Assembly: GCA_013399855.1 (NCBI GenBank)
Contig: VXAY01004759.1
Coordinates: 56,844-120,843, forward strand
Direction of reading: 5' to 3'
DNA length: 64,000 nt
From: Oxyruncus cristatus
Lineage: Eukaryota; Chordata; Aves; Passeriformes; Cotingidae
Part shown: one piece after another, positions 25,961-37,370 of the stretch
How positions within the stretch are numbered: the stretch's first letter is position 1
How the letters are laid out: the number at the start of each line of letters is the position of its first letter
Notes under the pieces: model-generated
What the model was told of the DNA's origin: nothing
The model's input: the letters and a program-made list of their open reading frames with translations, nothing else
Database searches by the model: none
Program-made: the position numbers and the translations under genes

Positions 25961-27795
25961 TTAAAAAAATGTCTCACTTCATACATTCCATGCTCTAAAA
26001 TTCATACATTTTTATGCTCTAAAGTTGAAAAATATTTAATAGCAGGTCTTGATAGGTTAAAGAATACTTTAAAGACTGAAAGGTCTCAAAAGGTGTATTT
26101 AAACTAAGGAATAGTCTGCCTTGGTAAAGAATTCTAAAATTATCTGCTTTTGTAAACCTACCTGAGTACACCATTTTACTGAAGAAGTAATGATTTTTGA
26201 TGAAAAAAATGTAATATACTCATGCCAAAAAGATTTCGGCTTTTGTTACTATTAGTAATTATAAAAGAACATGGGACAGATCAATGAACTAGGTGGCCTT
26301 ATATATAAGGGAGAAAAACTTTAGCAAGATATGCTGCAGTTCATGGTCAGGCATCGCTGAAGCAGCCATCTTTCCCAGCAATTCCCTTGACAAGGCCTCA
26401 ACATTTGCTCCAAATAAATCCTCAAATGGACAGTTAAACTCACTGTTACTTCATAGACACACCTTTCACTGTACTACAAAGGCCATCCTGATGTTACTGA
26501 GGGAAGAATATCAAATTGCAAACCCTGCTTAGGCGGAAATTTGTGTGTGTATTGACCAACGCCTGTGGTATCATCCAGCTTACGAATGTAATTTATCATT
26601 TTCTCTCTTGTGGCCTAACCTGGTTATGGATGAAGCCAGTGGAAAAACTCCTGCCAGCTCCATTGGCAGCTAAATCAGGTCATAGATGGAAAGATACAGA
26701 ATTTCTAACAAATTTCAAAAGCACAGGAAACGAGTAGGCAAAGACAAGATAGGTTATTTCTGACTAGCAGCTAAAAGCATCAGAAATACCCCTAACAATT
26801 ACCTTTTTAATCAAAACATGTGAAGTCAAAACAAAACTTCAAGCATTAGTAACATATTTATTATATTAGGTCACACGTCAGGGATAAGGTTTAGCTACAT
26901 AAACTTTTAATTATGTCAAACATACACATAGGCCAGAGCTGGATCTGCACTGAACAACAGAATTGGCAAGTGTATTTTTGGTTTGCTTCTGTATGCCAAT
27001 GTCAATAAAACACAGTTACAACAAGACTGAAAGTGGAAACCATCAATAACTTTTAGCTGGGCTCAGAGAACTTGTGAGTGAGATCCCCCGGGAAAATGCT
27101 TCTGAAGGTGCTGGGGTCCATCAGTGCTGGTCACTTTTTAAGTACCACCTCCTAAGGGCACAGGAGCAGACAATTTCTACATGTCAGTAGTGCACTAGAC
27201 AAGGCAGAAGTCCAGCTTGGCTGACCAGGAATCTTCTTTTGGAGATTAAACGAAAAAGAAAGGAGTCTGCTCAGTGGAAAGAAGGTCAGGTGATGTGGGA
27301 GGGATAAAGAGATGCTGCTTATCAGTCTAGGGAAAAAATTTGTGTGGCCAAAGCTCAACTGGAGTTGAGGATGGCCAATTGTGTGCGGCAAAAAAAGGAG
27401 TTTTTTGAAATACACTAAGGGCAAAAGGCAATAACAAACTGATATTGGCTCATTACAGGATGAGGACAGTCACCTCACAAACAGGGACATAGACAACGCA
27501 GTGATGTCTAAGCTTTCTTTGCCTCTATCTTCGGTACTGATGTGGGCTAAGAGAATCCCAGTGCTTTGAGCTGGAGCACCATGGCTGCAAGAATAATATA
27601 CTTCCAGGTGACCATGAAGCTGTGAGAGATCTGTGGCTCCAGCTGCATCCCTGTAAGTCTACAGGCCCTGATGGGACTCATCCAAGAATACTTAAAGAGC
27701 TGGCTGATGTCATCATGAGGTCTCTCTTGATTTTTGAATGATCTTGGGAATCTGGAGAGGTCCCAGTTGACTAGAAACTGGCTAACTTTGTCCTA

Positions 27796-28560
27796 GTTTT
27801 CAAAAAGGGCAAGAAGGAGGACCCTGGAAACTACAGACCTGTTAGCCTCACTTCAGTGCCTGGTAAAGTTATAGAGATGATCATTCTGGAAGGTATTGAA
27901 AAACACCTGAAAGACAGTGCAGTCATTGATGACAGACAGCATGGCTTCATGAGAAAGTCTTGCTTGTCAAATTTGATTTCCTTTTATGACAAGGTGACCC
28001 ACCTAGATGACCAAGGGTAGCTAATGGATGTAATTTTTTTGGATTTCAGAAAAGCTTTTGATACTCTCTCTCATAGTATTCCCCTGGACAAAGTGTCCAA
28101 CACACAGCTGGATAAACACATCATGTGGTGGGTGAGCAATTGGCTCATGGGCCAAGCTCAGACAGTAATAGTGACTGGGGTAAAATCAGACTGGTGACCT
28201 GTCACTAGTGGGGTTCCACAGGGCTCCATCTTAGGCCCCGTGCTCTCCAACATCTTCATTAACTACCTGTGCACAGGACTTGAAGGGATACCAAGTAAGT
28301 TTGTAGAGGGTACAAAATTGGGAGCAGCTGATGACTCCTTTGAAGACAGGGAGACCCTGCACAGAGACCTTGACAAATTAGAGGGCTGGGTAATCACCAA
28401 CCATATGAAGTTTAAAAAGGGTGAGTGGGGGGTTTGGCACCTGGGATGTGGCAACTCTGGAAGTGTATACAAACTGGGGAATGAGATGCTGGAAAGCAGT
28501 GCCATGGAGAGGGACCTCGGGGTCCTGGTCAACAGCAAGTTGAATATGAGTCAGCAGTGC
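27796..28560 (+). pseudogene. CR1 ORF2 reverse transcriptase, decayed
   Basis: One frame runs through NYRPVSLTSVPGK (about 27826-27864), motif A DVIFLDFRKAFDT (about 28027-28065, catalytic Asp present) and GVPQGSILGP (about 28210-28239). It is broken by TAG at 28018-28020 and TGA at 28195-28197; the latter replaces the Arg codon of the usual DWRPV and fits CGA-to-TGA decay. The catalytic F-A-D-D box is changed to F-V-E-G at 28300-28311, so both aspartates are lost and the enzyme could not work even if read through. Near 28560 the homology moves to another frame. In life this enzyme copies the element's RNA into DNA at a nicked target. Confidence 0.9.
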
Positions 28561-28621
28561 CCTGGCAGCCAGGAGGGCCAACTCTATCCTGGAGTGTACC
28601 AGGCAAAGCATCGCCAGCCAG

Positions 28622-29095
28622 TTGAGGGAGGGGATTGTCCTGCTCTACTCTTCACTGGTGCAGCCTCACCTTGAATATTGTGTGCAGTTTAGGGCACCAC
28701 AATATAGGAAAGATATTAAGCTATCAGAGAGTGTCCGAAGGAGGGCAAGGAAGACGATGAAAGGCTTTGAGGAGAAGCTGTATGAGAAGAGGCTGAGGCC
28801 ACTTGGTCTGTTCAGCCTGGAGGAGACTGAGAGGAGACCTCATTGCAGTCACAACTTCCTTGTGAGGGGAAGAGAAGGGGCAGGCACTGATCTCTTCTCT
28901 CTGGCAACCAGTGGCAGGACCCGAGAGAACACCCTGAAGTTGTGTTGGGTGAGGTTTAGGTTGAATATTAGGAAAAGGTCCATGACCTGGAGGGTGGTTG
29001 GTCTCTGGAACAGGCTCCCCAGGGCAGTGGTCACAGCACCAAGTCTGATGGAGTTCAAGAAGCGTTTGGACAACACTCTTGGGCACGTGGTGTGA
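28622..29095 (+). pseudogene. CR1 ORF2 C-terminal region
   Basis: After the frameshift the second frame shows the typical CR1 C-terminus: LVQPHLEYCVQF, then LGLFSLEETERR, RFRLNIRKR, VVGLWNRLPRAVV and EFKKRLDN. It ends at the natural ORF2 stop near 29093-29095, leaving a 3' UTR of only about 110 bases. Several small changes are present (WNRLPR kept, FFT-type motif altered to SMT). It is part of the same insertion as the upstream RT piece and is not a separate gene. Confidence 0.9.
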
Positions 29096-29204
29096 TTCTG
29101 GGGGCTGTCCTGTGCAGAGCCAGGAGTTGGACTTGATAACCCTTGTGGAACTGTTCCAATTCAGAATATTCTGTGATTCTGATTTAATTTCTGTGATTCT
29201 ATGA

Positions 29205-30985
29205 CATACAAATAGAGCTCTAATGTTATAATGCTGATTTTGAAGAAAATAATATCTCCAGAAAAAAAATGGTGCGGGGGATTTAGGGGGAGTGGTGCAT
29301 CATTCTACATCTACTCAATAACTACCTCTCAAGCACAGGTAAATTTACCAGTTGCCTGAGGCAGGAGACTGCCAGAAGCCAACAAGAAATAATGGGAGAA
29401 CTCAGGTGGTGGATCCTGCTAAACTGGCAGAGCAAGAAATTATGGAAAATATTAGGTGGTGCTTCCTGCTAGGGGAGACAGGAGACCTTGGTAAGGATAA
29501 GGATCTAAGGATCACTGGGCCCTCCTAAAAGGCAGCAACAGTAACCCTCTCTCCCTCTAGATACCCCTTCTGTTTCCTCTATTTCTATAGAGGATTTCTA
29601 TATGCTACTGAGAGACTTCAGCAGCCTCTGATGTATCCTTTACCCGGGGGCTAATAAGTGCCAGTTTCAACTGGAAAAAATGTTGAGTACCTGCTGGTCT
29701 TCAGACTGAGCAGTAGCCTTTGAAAGCACACTCGTTCAACACCTAGAGTGTAATAACTGGAGACAGAGTGTAGCTGTTTAAAAAGGCTACAACAGAACAA
29801 CCAATTTAGTTATTAATCTATTCTTGGAAATAGAGAAGTACCGTCATATCTTATACTTCCCAGGTGACTGCTCTATTCAGACCCTGTAAGTCAGAAAGAG
29901 CTCCATTTTTCCCTGTGATCCTTACATCCTTCATTAAGCTGACAATCAGCATGAATTAATCAAACCTTAATTTGTTCTTTCTAGGAGAAAAAAATATTTC
30001 ATATAAAAGATTTTCTGTCTTCTCCAGGTTCTCTAATTCTTGTTCCATATTAGGCCTTAAGAGGTAGGGGAGCTTCACAGAAAGCCCTGTTCTCACACTC
30101 AGGCAGACTCTTGCCTAACCCAACAGCTGTTTGCTGGGCCACACACAGTCAAGTTTAGCAAGGTCCGTGGTATGTACTTCACTTCCAGCATATGACCCAT
30201 CTTACTAAAGTCACTGCTTCACTGTGATCTCAGAGACTGCAAGAATCCCCACTTCGCTTTTTTCTTGTCACCCAGAAATCAAAACATGCTGATTTAGGCA
30301 AGGAAGTCCTAAACCACGGCAGAGAAGGAGGATACTCAAGGAGCAGTGAAAGAGGTAGAGCAGGTGTGAGCAGATATAGAGTGCTTCTCTCCCTCGACAG
30401 GAAGACAAGCCTCCAGCAATCAGGAATTTAGGGTTTTTCTAAAACAGAGGTTGCATCCATGTTTAATAGCAACTGATAAAGATGTGAACAACTTTTCAAG
30501 TCCTCTCTTGTATAGCTATAATATAAACTATGTATTCTAATTCAGCATGCCACTTCTAGTATTAACTACATATTTTGATATTTTAGGGTTGAGTTCACTC
30601 ATTTTGACTGTGTTAGCAAAATCTATAACCATTTGAAAGCAGCAGTCATTTGAATTCAAAAGAATCTACGTTTGTCTCTAATACCTGAAACTGAGATGTC
30701 AACAATAAAAAGCATTATGACCACAGATGTAATCTCAGCTCTTATTTGCCCAAACCACCACCACCAATGGTATTGCACAAGACTTTCAAGTAGAGAAATC
30801 TTAAAAGCTTTATGTAGCCTACTAGAGTGCGCTCAGTGGAGCTGCAAAATTTAGGGTTGTTGAGGTTTTTTTAAGCTTTTAGGAAATTACACTGTAGAAT
30901 GAACATGTAGATCATTTGCACAAGAGCGCTGTGAATACCAGTGCATATATCAAATTCATCTTTTCCTACATTTTGCAACTTTCCA
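29205..30985. other. Non-coding DNA between two CR1 copies
   Basis: No gene recognised. The 29.33-29.55 kb part repeats the idea of CTGCCAGAAGCC..AAGAAAT twice in loose form (AACAAGAAATAATGG and GCAAGAAATTATGG, about 29380 and 29431), perhaps an old local duplication. Confidence 0.6.
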
Positions 30986-31318
30986 GGACTTGAAGGGAGC
31001 CTACAAGAAAGACAGGAAGAGACTTTTTACAGGAACATGTCATGACAGGACAAGGGGAAATGGTTTCAAACTGAAAGAGAGAGATTTCCATCATTTTAGA
31101 CTAGATATTAGGAAAAAAAATTTGTACTGTGAGGATGGTGAGGCACTGGAACAGGTTGCCCAGAGAAGTTGTGGATACCTCACCCCTGGAAGTGTTCAAG
31201 GTCAGGCTGGATGGGGCTCTGAACAACATATTCTAGTGAAAGGTGTCTCTGCCCATGGCAGGGGTATTGGAACTAGATTGTCTTTAAGGTCCCTTCCAAA
31301 CCAAACCATTTGATGATT
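30986..31318 (+). mobile_element. CR1 LINE 3'-end fragment, second subfamily
   Basis: Shows the CR1 3' landmarks GGAGCCTACAAGAAAG, GACAGGACAAGGGGAAATGG, GGCACTGGAACAGGTTGCCC, CTGGATGGGGCT, GTGTCTCTGCCCATGGCAGG and TTTAAGGTCCCTTCCAAACC. The terminal octamers have decayed to TTTGATGATT. Its 3' UTR differs from that of the 27.1 kb copy, so it belongs to a different CR1 subfamily. The coding part is broken in all frames. Confidence 0.9.
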
Positions 31319-32255
31319 AACTCTCTCTCACCTCTAAAATAAACTCAAGCAGTTTAAGAGAGAAATTGTTTTCAATTATGTTTTCTGTTTTGCCAATAAA
31401 GCCAGCTTTTCTTCTCTGGCAAAAATGTAAGGCATGACATGCAGATTGCATGTATTTCTCTCAGACATATAGACTACCATGCATATGCTGGGTGCTGGGT
31501 GAGCATTCCTTAGGCCTTAGCTAGCACAGGCTGCTTTGATTAACCCAGTGTTACACTTTGTTATCTGCCTAAAAATAGCAATTTGATTTAATTGTCAGAT
31601 TTTTCAAAAGAAAAGCACAGTGCAATTCTCCTGTTTGATCCAGCTATTTTTCTTTCACTTACCTTTCAGAGGGCTGTTGGCTGCCTCTGATCCCAGCCTG
31701 TATAAACATATTTATGAACCAATTTTATATGGAAACAATCTGAACATTAGAAGTGGCTCTTCTTTAGGTTTTAGGGGAGTTGGCATTTCAGTCACTAGCA
31801 ACCCTGCATGCAAAACACCTTTGAATTACTGAATGCATGATTACATCTTTCCAGAGGCCTTCCTCTAATGGCAAATCAGTGTTCCATTTACAGCAGAAGG
31901 ACTAAAACAGTTTAAAATTTAAAGACCTATCATGATTTACACTACAATAACACAAATAAACCACAAAATCTGCTTTCCAGTATCTTCCTTATCTACAGTG
32001 CTAACATACTAAAAAATTACCTGTCGGAAAATTTACAAAGGAAGGCGCCCTACAAAGATCTTCTGAAGATATGTGTGAAAAGTATAAGTAATTTTCAGGA
32101 AGAACAAGATTGTAATGGGTGTGGGCAAGCAAAAAAGCATGCACACAGGTGGGTGGTGTGCAGGAAAGGAAGAGGTAGGGAGTAAGTATTGAAACCCTAT
32201 ATCTTGTACAGCCTGCATAAGTACCTTTTGTAATTCTACTTCAAGCACAGGTATT

Positions 32256-32292
32256 GAGGAAGAAAGAGGAGGAAAAAAAGGAAAGAAAGGGA
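32256..32292. repeat. Purine-only tract, 37 nt
   Basis: Uninterrupted A/G run (GAGGAAGAAAGAGGAGG then A-rich). Polypurine runs of this length can adopt triplex structure; it lacks the mirror symmetry usually needed. Confidence 0.85.
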
Positions 32293-32712
32293 CACATCTC
32301 TGTTTCACTTTTAAATATTATGGTACTTAAGAGATATTTTATGAAGGAACAAGTACCTTCTGTACCCAGCTTTGTAGAATTTGAAGTAAAATCTGTGCAG
32401 AAAAAGCTTTTCTTTGGAACAAAAGCACTTGAACTTTCAAGGGCAGCCCTCAATCATTTTAATTTATTTAGCAAAGATACCTTGTGAGCAAGCAGGTGAC
32501 ACAGCTACAGAGATGTCCTTGGGTTGGAACATTCCATCACAGAAAGTGTCTGAAATGCTGTCAGCAAGAGGGACAAAAGAAGAGCTGTTATAGTTCCTTC
32601 CTCCCATTTAATTCTTTCCATCGAAACCAGCATCTGTGCTGTATTATTTATTTTGACAGACCCTAAACTAGTTTTTTTCTGTGCCCTCATTTACACTGCC
32701 ACACGCTCTACG

Positions 32713-32745
32713 CACAAACACAGACACAGACACACACACAGAGAC
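32713..32745. repeat. Degenerate (CA)n tract
   Basis: CACAAACACAGACACAG followed by five CA units and GAGAC. Short imperfect dinucleotide repeat. Confidence 0.85.
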
Positions 32746-32819
32746 TCTCACTCCCTGATTCAACTTTCACTTTTTGCTTGGGCGCTAAACTAAGGTAGTT
32801 ATGCTGAAACTAAGCCACT

Positions 32820-33710
32820 CTACATGATATTTGAAAAGTCATGGGACTCAAGTGAACACCTGGGTGACCGGAAAAAGGGAATCATTGCACACATTTTTAA
32901 AAAGGATGGAAAGACAGATCCTGGGAACTACCAACCTGTCAGCCTCACCTCTGTGCAAGAGAAGATCATGGAAAAGATCCTCCTAGAAGCTCAGGCACGT
33001 GGAAGACAGAGGAGTGATTCAAGATAGCCAGCATAGTTTCACTACAGGCAAAGCCTGCCTGACCAACCTAGTGGCCTCCTGCGATGGAGTCACTACGTCA
33101 GTGGACAGGGGAAGAGCTACGGTCTAGACTTTTGTATGGTCTCTGACATTGTCCCCCACAACACCTTTCTCTCTAAATTGGAGAGAAATGGATTTGATGT
33201 GTGGACAATTTAGTGGATGAGGAATTGCTTGGGTAGTCACATCCAAAGGGTAGTGGTCAATGTCTCAGTGTCCAAATGAAGTTCAGTGACAGGTGGTGTC
33301 CTCCAGGGGTCCATACTGGGACGAGTGCTGTTTAATATCTTCACTGATGATATAGACACTGGTATTGAGTGCACCCTCAGCAAGCTGGCAGATGACAGCA
33401 AGTTGAGTGCCACAGTTGACAAGCCTGAAGGATGGGATGTTATCCAGAAGCACACAGACAAGCTCAAGAAGTGAGGCCACGGGAACATACGAGGCTCAAC
33501 AAGACCAAGTGCAGCGTCTTGCACCTGGGTTGGAGCCATCCCCAGTATCAATAGGCTGGGGAATGAATGAATTGGGGAGCCCTGTGGAGAAGGACTTGGT
33601 GGTGCTGGTGAATGAGAACTTTGACACAACGCAGCAATACACGCTTATAGACCAGAACGTCAATTGTTTCCTGCATCAAAATCTGTGTGGCCAGCATACT
33701 CTCCCTATAT
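32820..33710 (+). mobile_element. CR1 LINE internal fragment (RT region)
   Basis: Internal piece of CR1 ORF2 that lacks both ends of the element. Landmarks are TTTGAAAAGTCATGGGACTC, TGACCGGAAAAAGGGAA, GATCCTGGGAACTACC, GTCAGCCTCACCTCTGTG, GCCTGACCAACCTAGTGG, TAGTGGTCAATG, AGTGCACCCTCAGCAAGCTG and, degraded, GTCAATTGTTTCCTGCATC. The wording differs from the RT of the 27.1 kb copy, so this is another subfamily. The coding frame is broken by several indels and stops. The loss of the 3' end is unusual for a fresh CR1 copy and points to later deletion. Confidence 0.9.
33286..33477 (+). pseudogene. CR1 RT core remnant with intact ADD box
   Basis: A 62-codon stretch retains [22 protein letters not shown] and L-A-D-D-S-K-L, so the two catalytic aspartates survive here although the rest of the frame is broken. 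The GVPQG motif is changed to GVLQG. This is the only place in the window where the RT active-site box is still readable. Confidence 0.85.
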
Positions 33711-34879
33711 GTTTCAATTTTATTTCCTTTAGCTTTGCCAGAATTTAGATTTGCACTACTAGCTGTTTGCTTCACACTTGCAGACCATTTTCCCTTTTAG
33801 CCATCTGACCTCGTTCCGAGCTCCTACCATATTTCTCGATCCAGCTAAGATTCCCTCATTACTGTAACGAGAAAGCTGTCAATGTACCTGCTTTTTAAAA
33901 AGAGAGGAACTTTTTAACCATGACTTTCTGACACACACAGTGCCCTCTCTTAACGTTTTTGCAGGAGTGGTGTAGGATAGTGGGGGATGATCAGCTACAG
34001 ATGGTGTTCAACAAGGGGATGATAATGGACGAGCATCCCCAGGAAGGGGAGAAGGGCAGATTTGAAGTATTAGCTGTTTACAGCTGAAGCCTAGGTCCAA
34101 AACACAAAAGTCACATTTGCTTGTGCAGAGGAGTACTTATAAATGTATGGGTATGCCTGCAGTGCCTGGTGAAACCAGGCTTTACTTGAAAGTAAACTCT
34201 TCACAAGCACAACCTACTGTAAAATGTAACAACTCTCTTAACACTTTGTCTTTGCTCAGGAGGGAAACAAGTGCATGTTCTTTAGTAAAGGGCTGCTACC
34301 TTGATCAGCCTCAGAGATCTATTTTTCACATGGCAATGGACTGACTGAACTTGAATAAAATCTATAAGGCTTATTCATTATCTTACATCAGATCTATGAT
34401 ACCACAGCACTGCCATTTCACACCCAGCACAGAAACTGGGAATTAGGTTTTCATTCATCTGAAGCTTTTGATTTTTACTGTTATCCAGGCTTGCAATGCT
34501 GGTGATCCCATTTAGGTGAAAAACAATTTAACCTATATTGTCAGAAATGTACACAGCAAGTGTTACCTAGTGCAGATTCTACCACATTTTTGTATGGCTA
34601 AATAGTTCCCATTGTAATTTTAAGAACCTATTATTCTCCTATTTCCCTCAGTACCTCAGTGTACTTCTGTTTTTCCAGCTTTATGTGTAGCTTAACTCTG
34701 CTAGAAACCTGAAGAAAGTGCTAAAACATAAGAGATTCCTCAAATCAACTTTGATGGAATTAAATATTAAAGCAGCACAGTCAACATATGCCTAAGACCC
34801 ACCTATACTTCTGTGTAAAACAGCACTACAGAGAGAGAATGTATTTTTCAATATGTCTTTAAACACAGGAGATGTGGTT

Positions 34880-34904
34880 ACATTACAAATGTAACATTAC
34901 AAAT
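34880..34904. repeat. Tandem 14-bp repeat with small hairpin
   Basis: ACATTACAAAT occurs at 34880-34890 and 34894-34904 (period 14). The overlapping GTTACAT..ATGTAAC (34877-34883 and 34889-34895) forms a 7-bp stem with a 5-nt loop. Confidence 0.8.
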
Positions 34905-35905
34905 CTCAAAAGCAAACAGATAGTGAGAGAAAAAAAGAGTTTTTTTAACTTACAGTTCACAAAATCACTTCAGAAAAATAGTAGAGATAAAACACTCAGA
35001 AAGTAAACCATTAACATCATTTCACACAAAATACTTACTGGGTTCATTTAAAGACTAGATTACTTTTGATAAAAATTAACTATAGTCCTCACATAGCATT
35101 TTATTATTGCAAATATCTGTTTGAGCTTAATGAAAAGGAGAAATGTTAGAATAATAATTGGATGGTACCAAATTCCCTCTTCCCCCATAAGTATTGAAGT
35201 AAAGCTCGTATGAGATGGAAATGTTTCCCAGATCATAGAACAGGCCATTCATGTGATGATCAACATGAAAAAAAGACTTGAATAGTGACATAAAGAAAAG
35301 TAATCTTGATTTATACTGAGGAACTAAATGCTTTGGGATAGCCTAACTATTACTTTTTGGTCTCCACTTGCTGTTATCGGTCACTAAGCTATGATAAATA
35401 TGAAGAACAGCTGCGACATTTGCCAAATCATGGGATCTTTTGGAACTAGCAAACCCAGGAGACATGTGAAAATACATAGATGATGAAAGCTTTAAAAAGA
35501 GCGAGTTATTTCAGCTGACTCTGTTTGTAGGAAATGCACATAACTAAATTTGTTTCCAGGAAATGGAAATAAAGGAAAGGGTCCCATTTTGTTTTAAGCT
35601 GTGTACATTTCTCCTTCCAGCCTCCAAAGAGTATTGAATGAGTTTCATTGGTCTCTGAACTAACCCACAACTCACACACCACAAAGAAATAAAATACCAA
35701 GTTAATTATGTAGCCCAGAGACATCTCTTTTTCACAGACCTTGGCTCCTCAATAAGCTATCAATCTTTTTCTCCAGATGGTGTTGCCTCCATTCAGTTGC
35801 TCCATTGTTTCCTTTGTTATGCAAGTGGTTTCTTGATTAAAATTTGTCAACTGCCCTTCCCCTAAGCATTCTCCAAATTCAAATAATATCTGCAATTGTT
35901 AAATG

Positions 35906-35951
35906 TAAAAAAACCCCAAACAGACACACACACAAACCCCAAACCAAACAG
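35906..35951. repeat. A/C-rich low-complexity tract
   Basis: AAAAAAACCCC, ACACACACACAAACCCC and AACCAAACAG blocks with a single G near the start. Same kind of sequence as the tract at 24600. Confidence 0.8.
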
Positions 35952-37334
35952 TCCCAAACAAGGTCACTCACTAAAAATATTAAATGGAGAATGGAAACAT
36001 TTTCTCTCTATGCTCTCCGAAAAGACAGATGTAGAAGAGCTTATCAGTAATATGCCAAAGGCCAGATGCTTATCTGGCTGTCCTCTCTCTGTGTCTCCCT
36101 ACACCTGCCTGTTCTCTGCTGTTAGCAAAGTAGATTGAGCTATCTTTATTTTCCAGCTTTTACACATATGCATACAGTTTTAATCCTTAAATATCCCTGA
36201 AACAAGCTATTGTCCAATGAAGCATTTCAATCTGCATTGTCCCCCTAACAACGGGGGACTATTTTCACCACTGTGCCACTCAGGGTAGTTCTCATCAAAG
36301 TGTACTGGTAACCAGTAAAAGGTGACCTTCAGAAGATTTGTAGTTTTAAGTACTAGAAAGAAAACCCTTGAAATGCAGAGCGTTCTCCAACTTGTATTGA
36401 AATTTTCAGCATCTAAAATGCTGGAATGAAACCCTTTCAATAACAAGTTTCATAAGAAGTCTTAGAGAATGTTGTGGCTCTGCTTAGGGAAGAAGTCTCA
36501 CGAGGACAGCTCTTACAATATTGTGGCAGTACTGCCTCTAGTCTTGGCCAGACTGTACCAAGAACCATGTGGTACCACAGCCATGTGGAGACCAACAGCA
36601 GATGAAAAAAGAACAGATTTTGAACATTTTAAAATTTGAGAAAATACACAGTTGGAGGACACTGGGGAAATGTTCAGCACTTTTTATTCATCTACTTCAA
36701 ACCCATCCATTCCTTTCTGCGTGCCTATTTTCACATTCCACACTCTGAAGTGAAGAAGTCATGTCACTATAACTTGCTTCTAAAATTGAGAGCTCCAGAA
36801 AAACTAAAGAAAAAATGATGCAAGTATTTGCTTCAAGACACATTTCAGATACATTTTACAAGATCTGCATTTCTAAAACTGACTGAATGAATATTTTTCG
36901 TTGAGGTTCTCTACTTAAAGTTAAAGGAATGGTAATAATTTCCTTTTTGTTAGTCACTGGGCATAAAATAGAACTATGAAACTCTCTCAAGATTTTACTA
37001 TTACTATTATAGCTTCTTAAGCAGATTACTAAATTTACTTATCTTTTCCTCTCTGTATGATTTATATATAATGCTGCATAACTGTCAAAAATAGAGCTTG
37101 GCAGAAAGGTAAAAATATTTTACTTTTTAAATGCCAGGTTTATGATTTACTTTTTTTTTCTTTTAAATGCCGCTCCCATAGTTTGATGAACATTTCAGTG
37201 TCAGATTTGCAGTCCTTATAATCAGTGGTTAAAGCCTGATTGACTTCTTTCAGTGGGAAGCTCTCTTTTCTCTTCAAGACCTCTGACAAACACTTTACCT
37301 TCAATGTCTTATAAGTGGTTCTAAATTCACCAAA

Positions 37335-37370
37335 TCAAAACCACTTGTTCAGTCAGAACCACTTGTTCTC
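37335..37370. repeat. Tandem duplication of 18 bp
   Basis: TCAAAACCACTTGTTCAG is followed directly by TCAGAACCACTTGTTCTC (15 of 18 identical). It keeps frame in the surrounding accidental open frame (QNHLFS twice), which is simply a result of the 18-bp unit. Confidence 0.85.

Larger units (their letters stand above)
19246..27059. other. Non-coding unique DNA
   Basis: No gene or interspersed repeat is recognised. Homopolymers include 14 A at 19881-19894. The longest open frames are 150 codons at 21680-22132 (+, true ATG) and 159 codons at 25022-25501 (+, starts at TTG). Neither resembles a known protein. The part at 20.2-20.8 kb is pyrimidine-rich; 25.1-25.27 kb is richer in G+C with several CpGs. 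Confidence 0.6.
27060..29204 (+). mobile_element. CR1 LINE, 5'-truncated, about 2.1 kb
   Basis: Carries the linker, reverse transcriptase and C-terminal part of CR1 ORF2, then a short 3' UTR with GTTGGACTTGATAACCCTTG and the CR1 terminus of ATTCTGTG-type octamers (29168-29175 and 29197-29204). The 5' part is missing, as is usual for CR1, which truncates on insertion; CR1 normally makes no clean target duplication and none is visible. The 5' edge is approximate. The copy is dead, with in-frame stops, a frameshift and a ruined catalytic box (see the two pseudogene entries). Its closest relative in the window is the copy at 45391-45788. Confidence 0.95.
31319..32819. other. Non-coding DNA with purine and CA tracts
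   Basis: No gene recognised. A MEF2-type decamer CTAAAAATAG lies at 31569-31578. Overlapping 60-90 codon frames at 32.0-32.7 kb fall on the purine tract and look accidental. Confidence 0.6.

Noticed and set aside
28240..28674. 144-codon open frame as a host gene
   Set aside because: It is the CR1 reverse transcriptase (GVPQGSILGP directly upstream in frame), starting at GTG, not a cellular gene.
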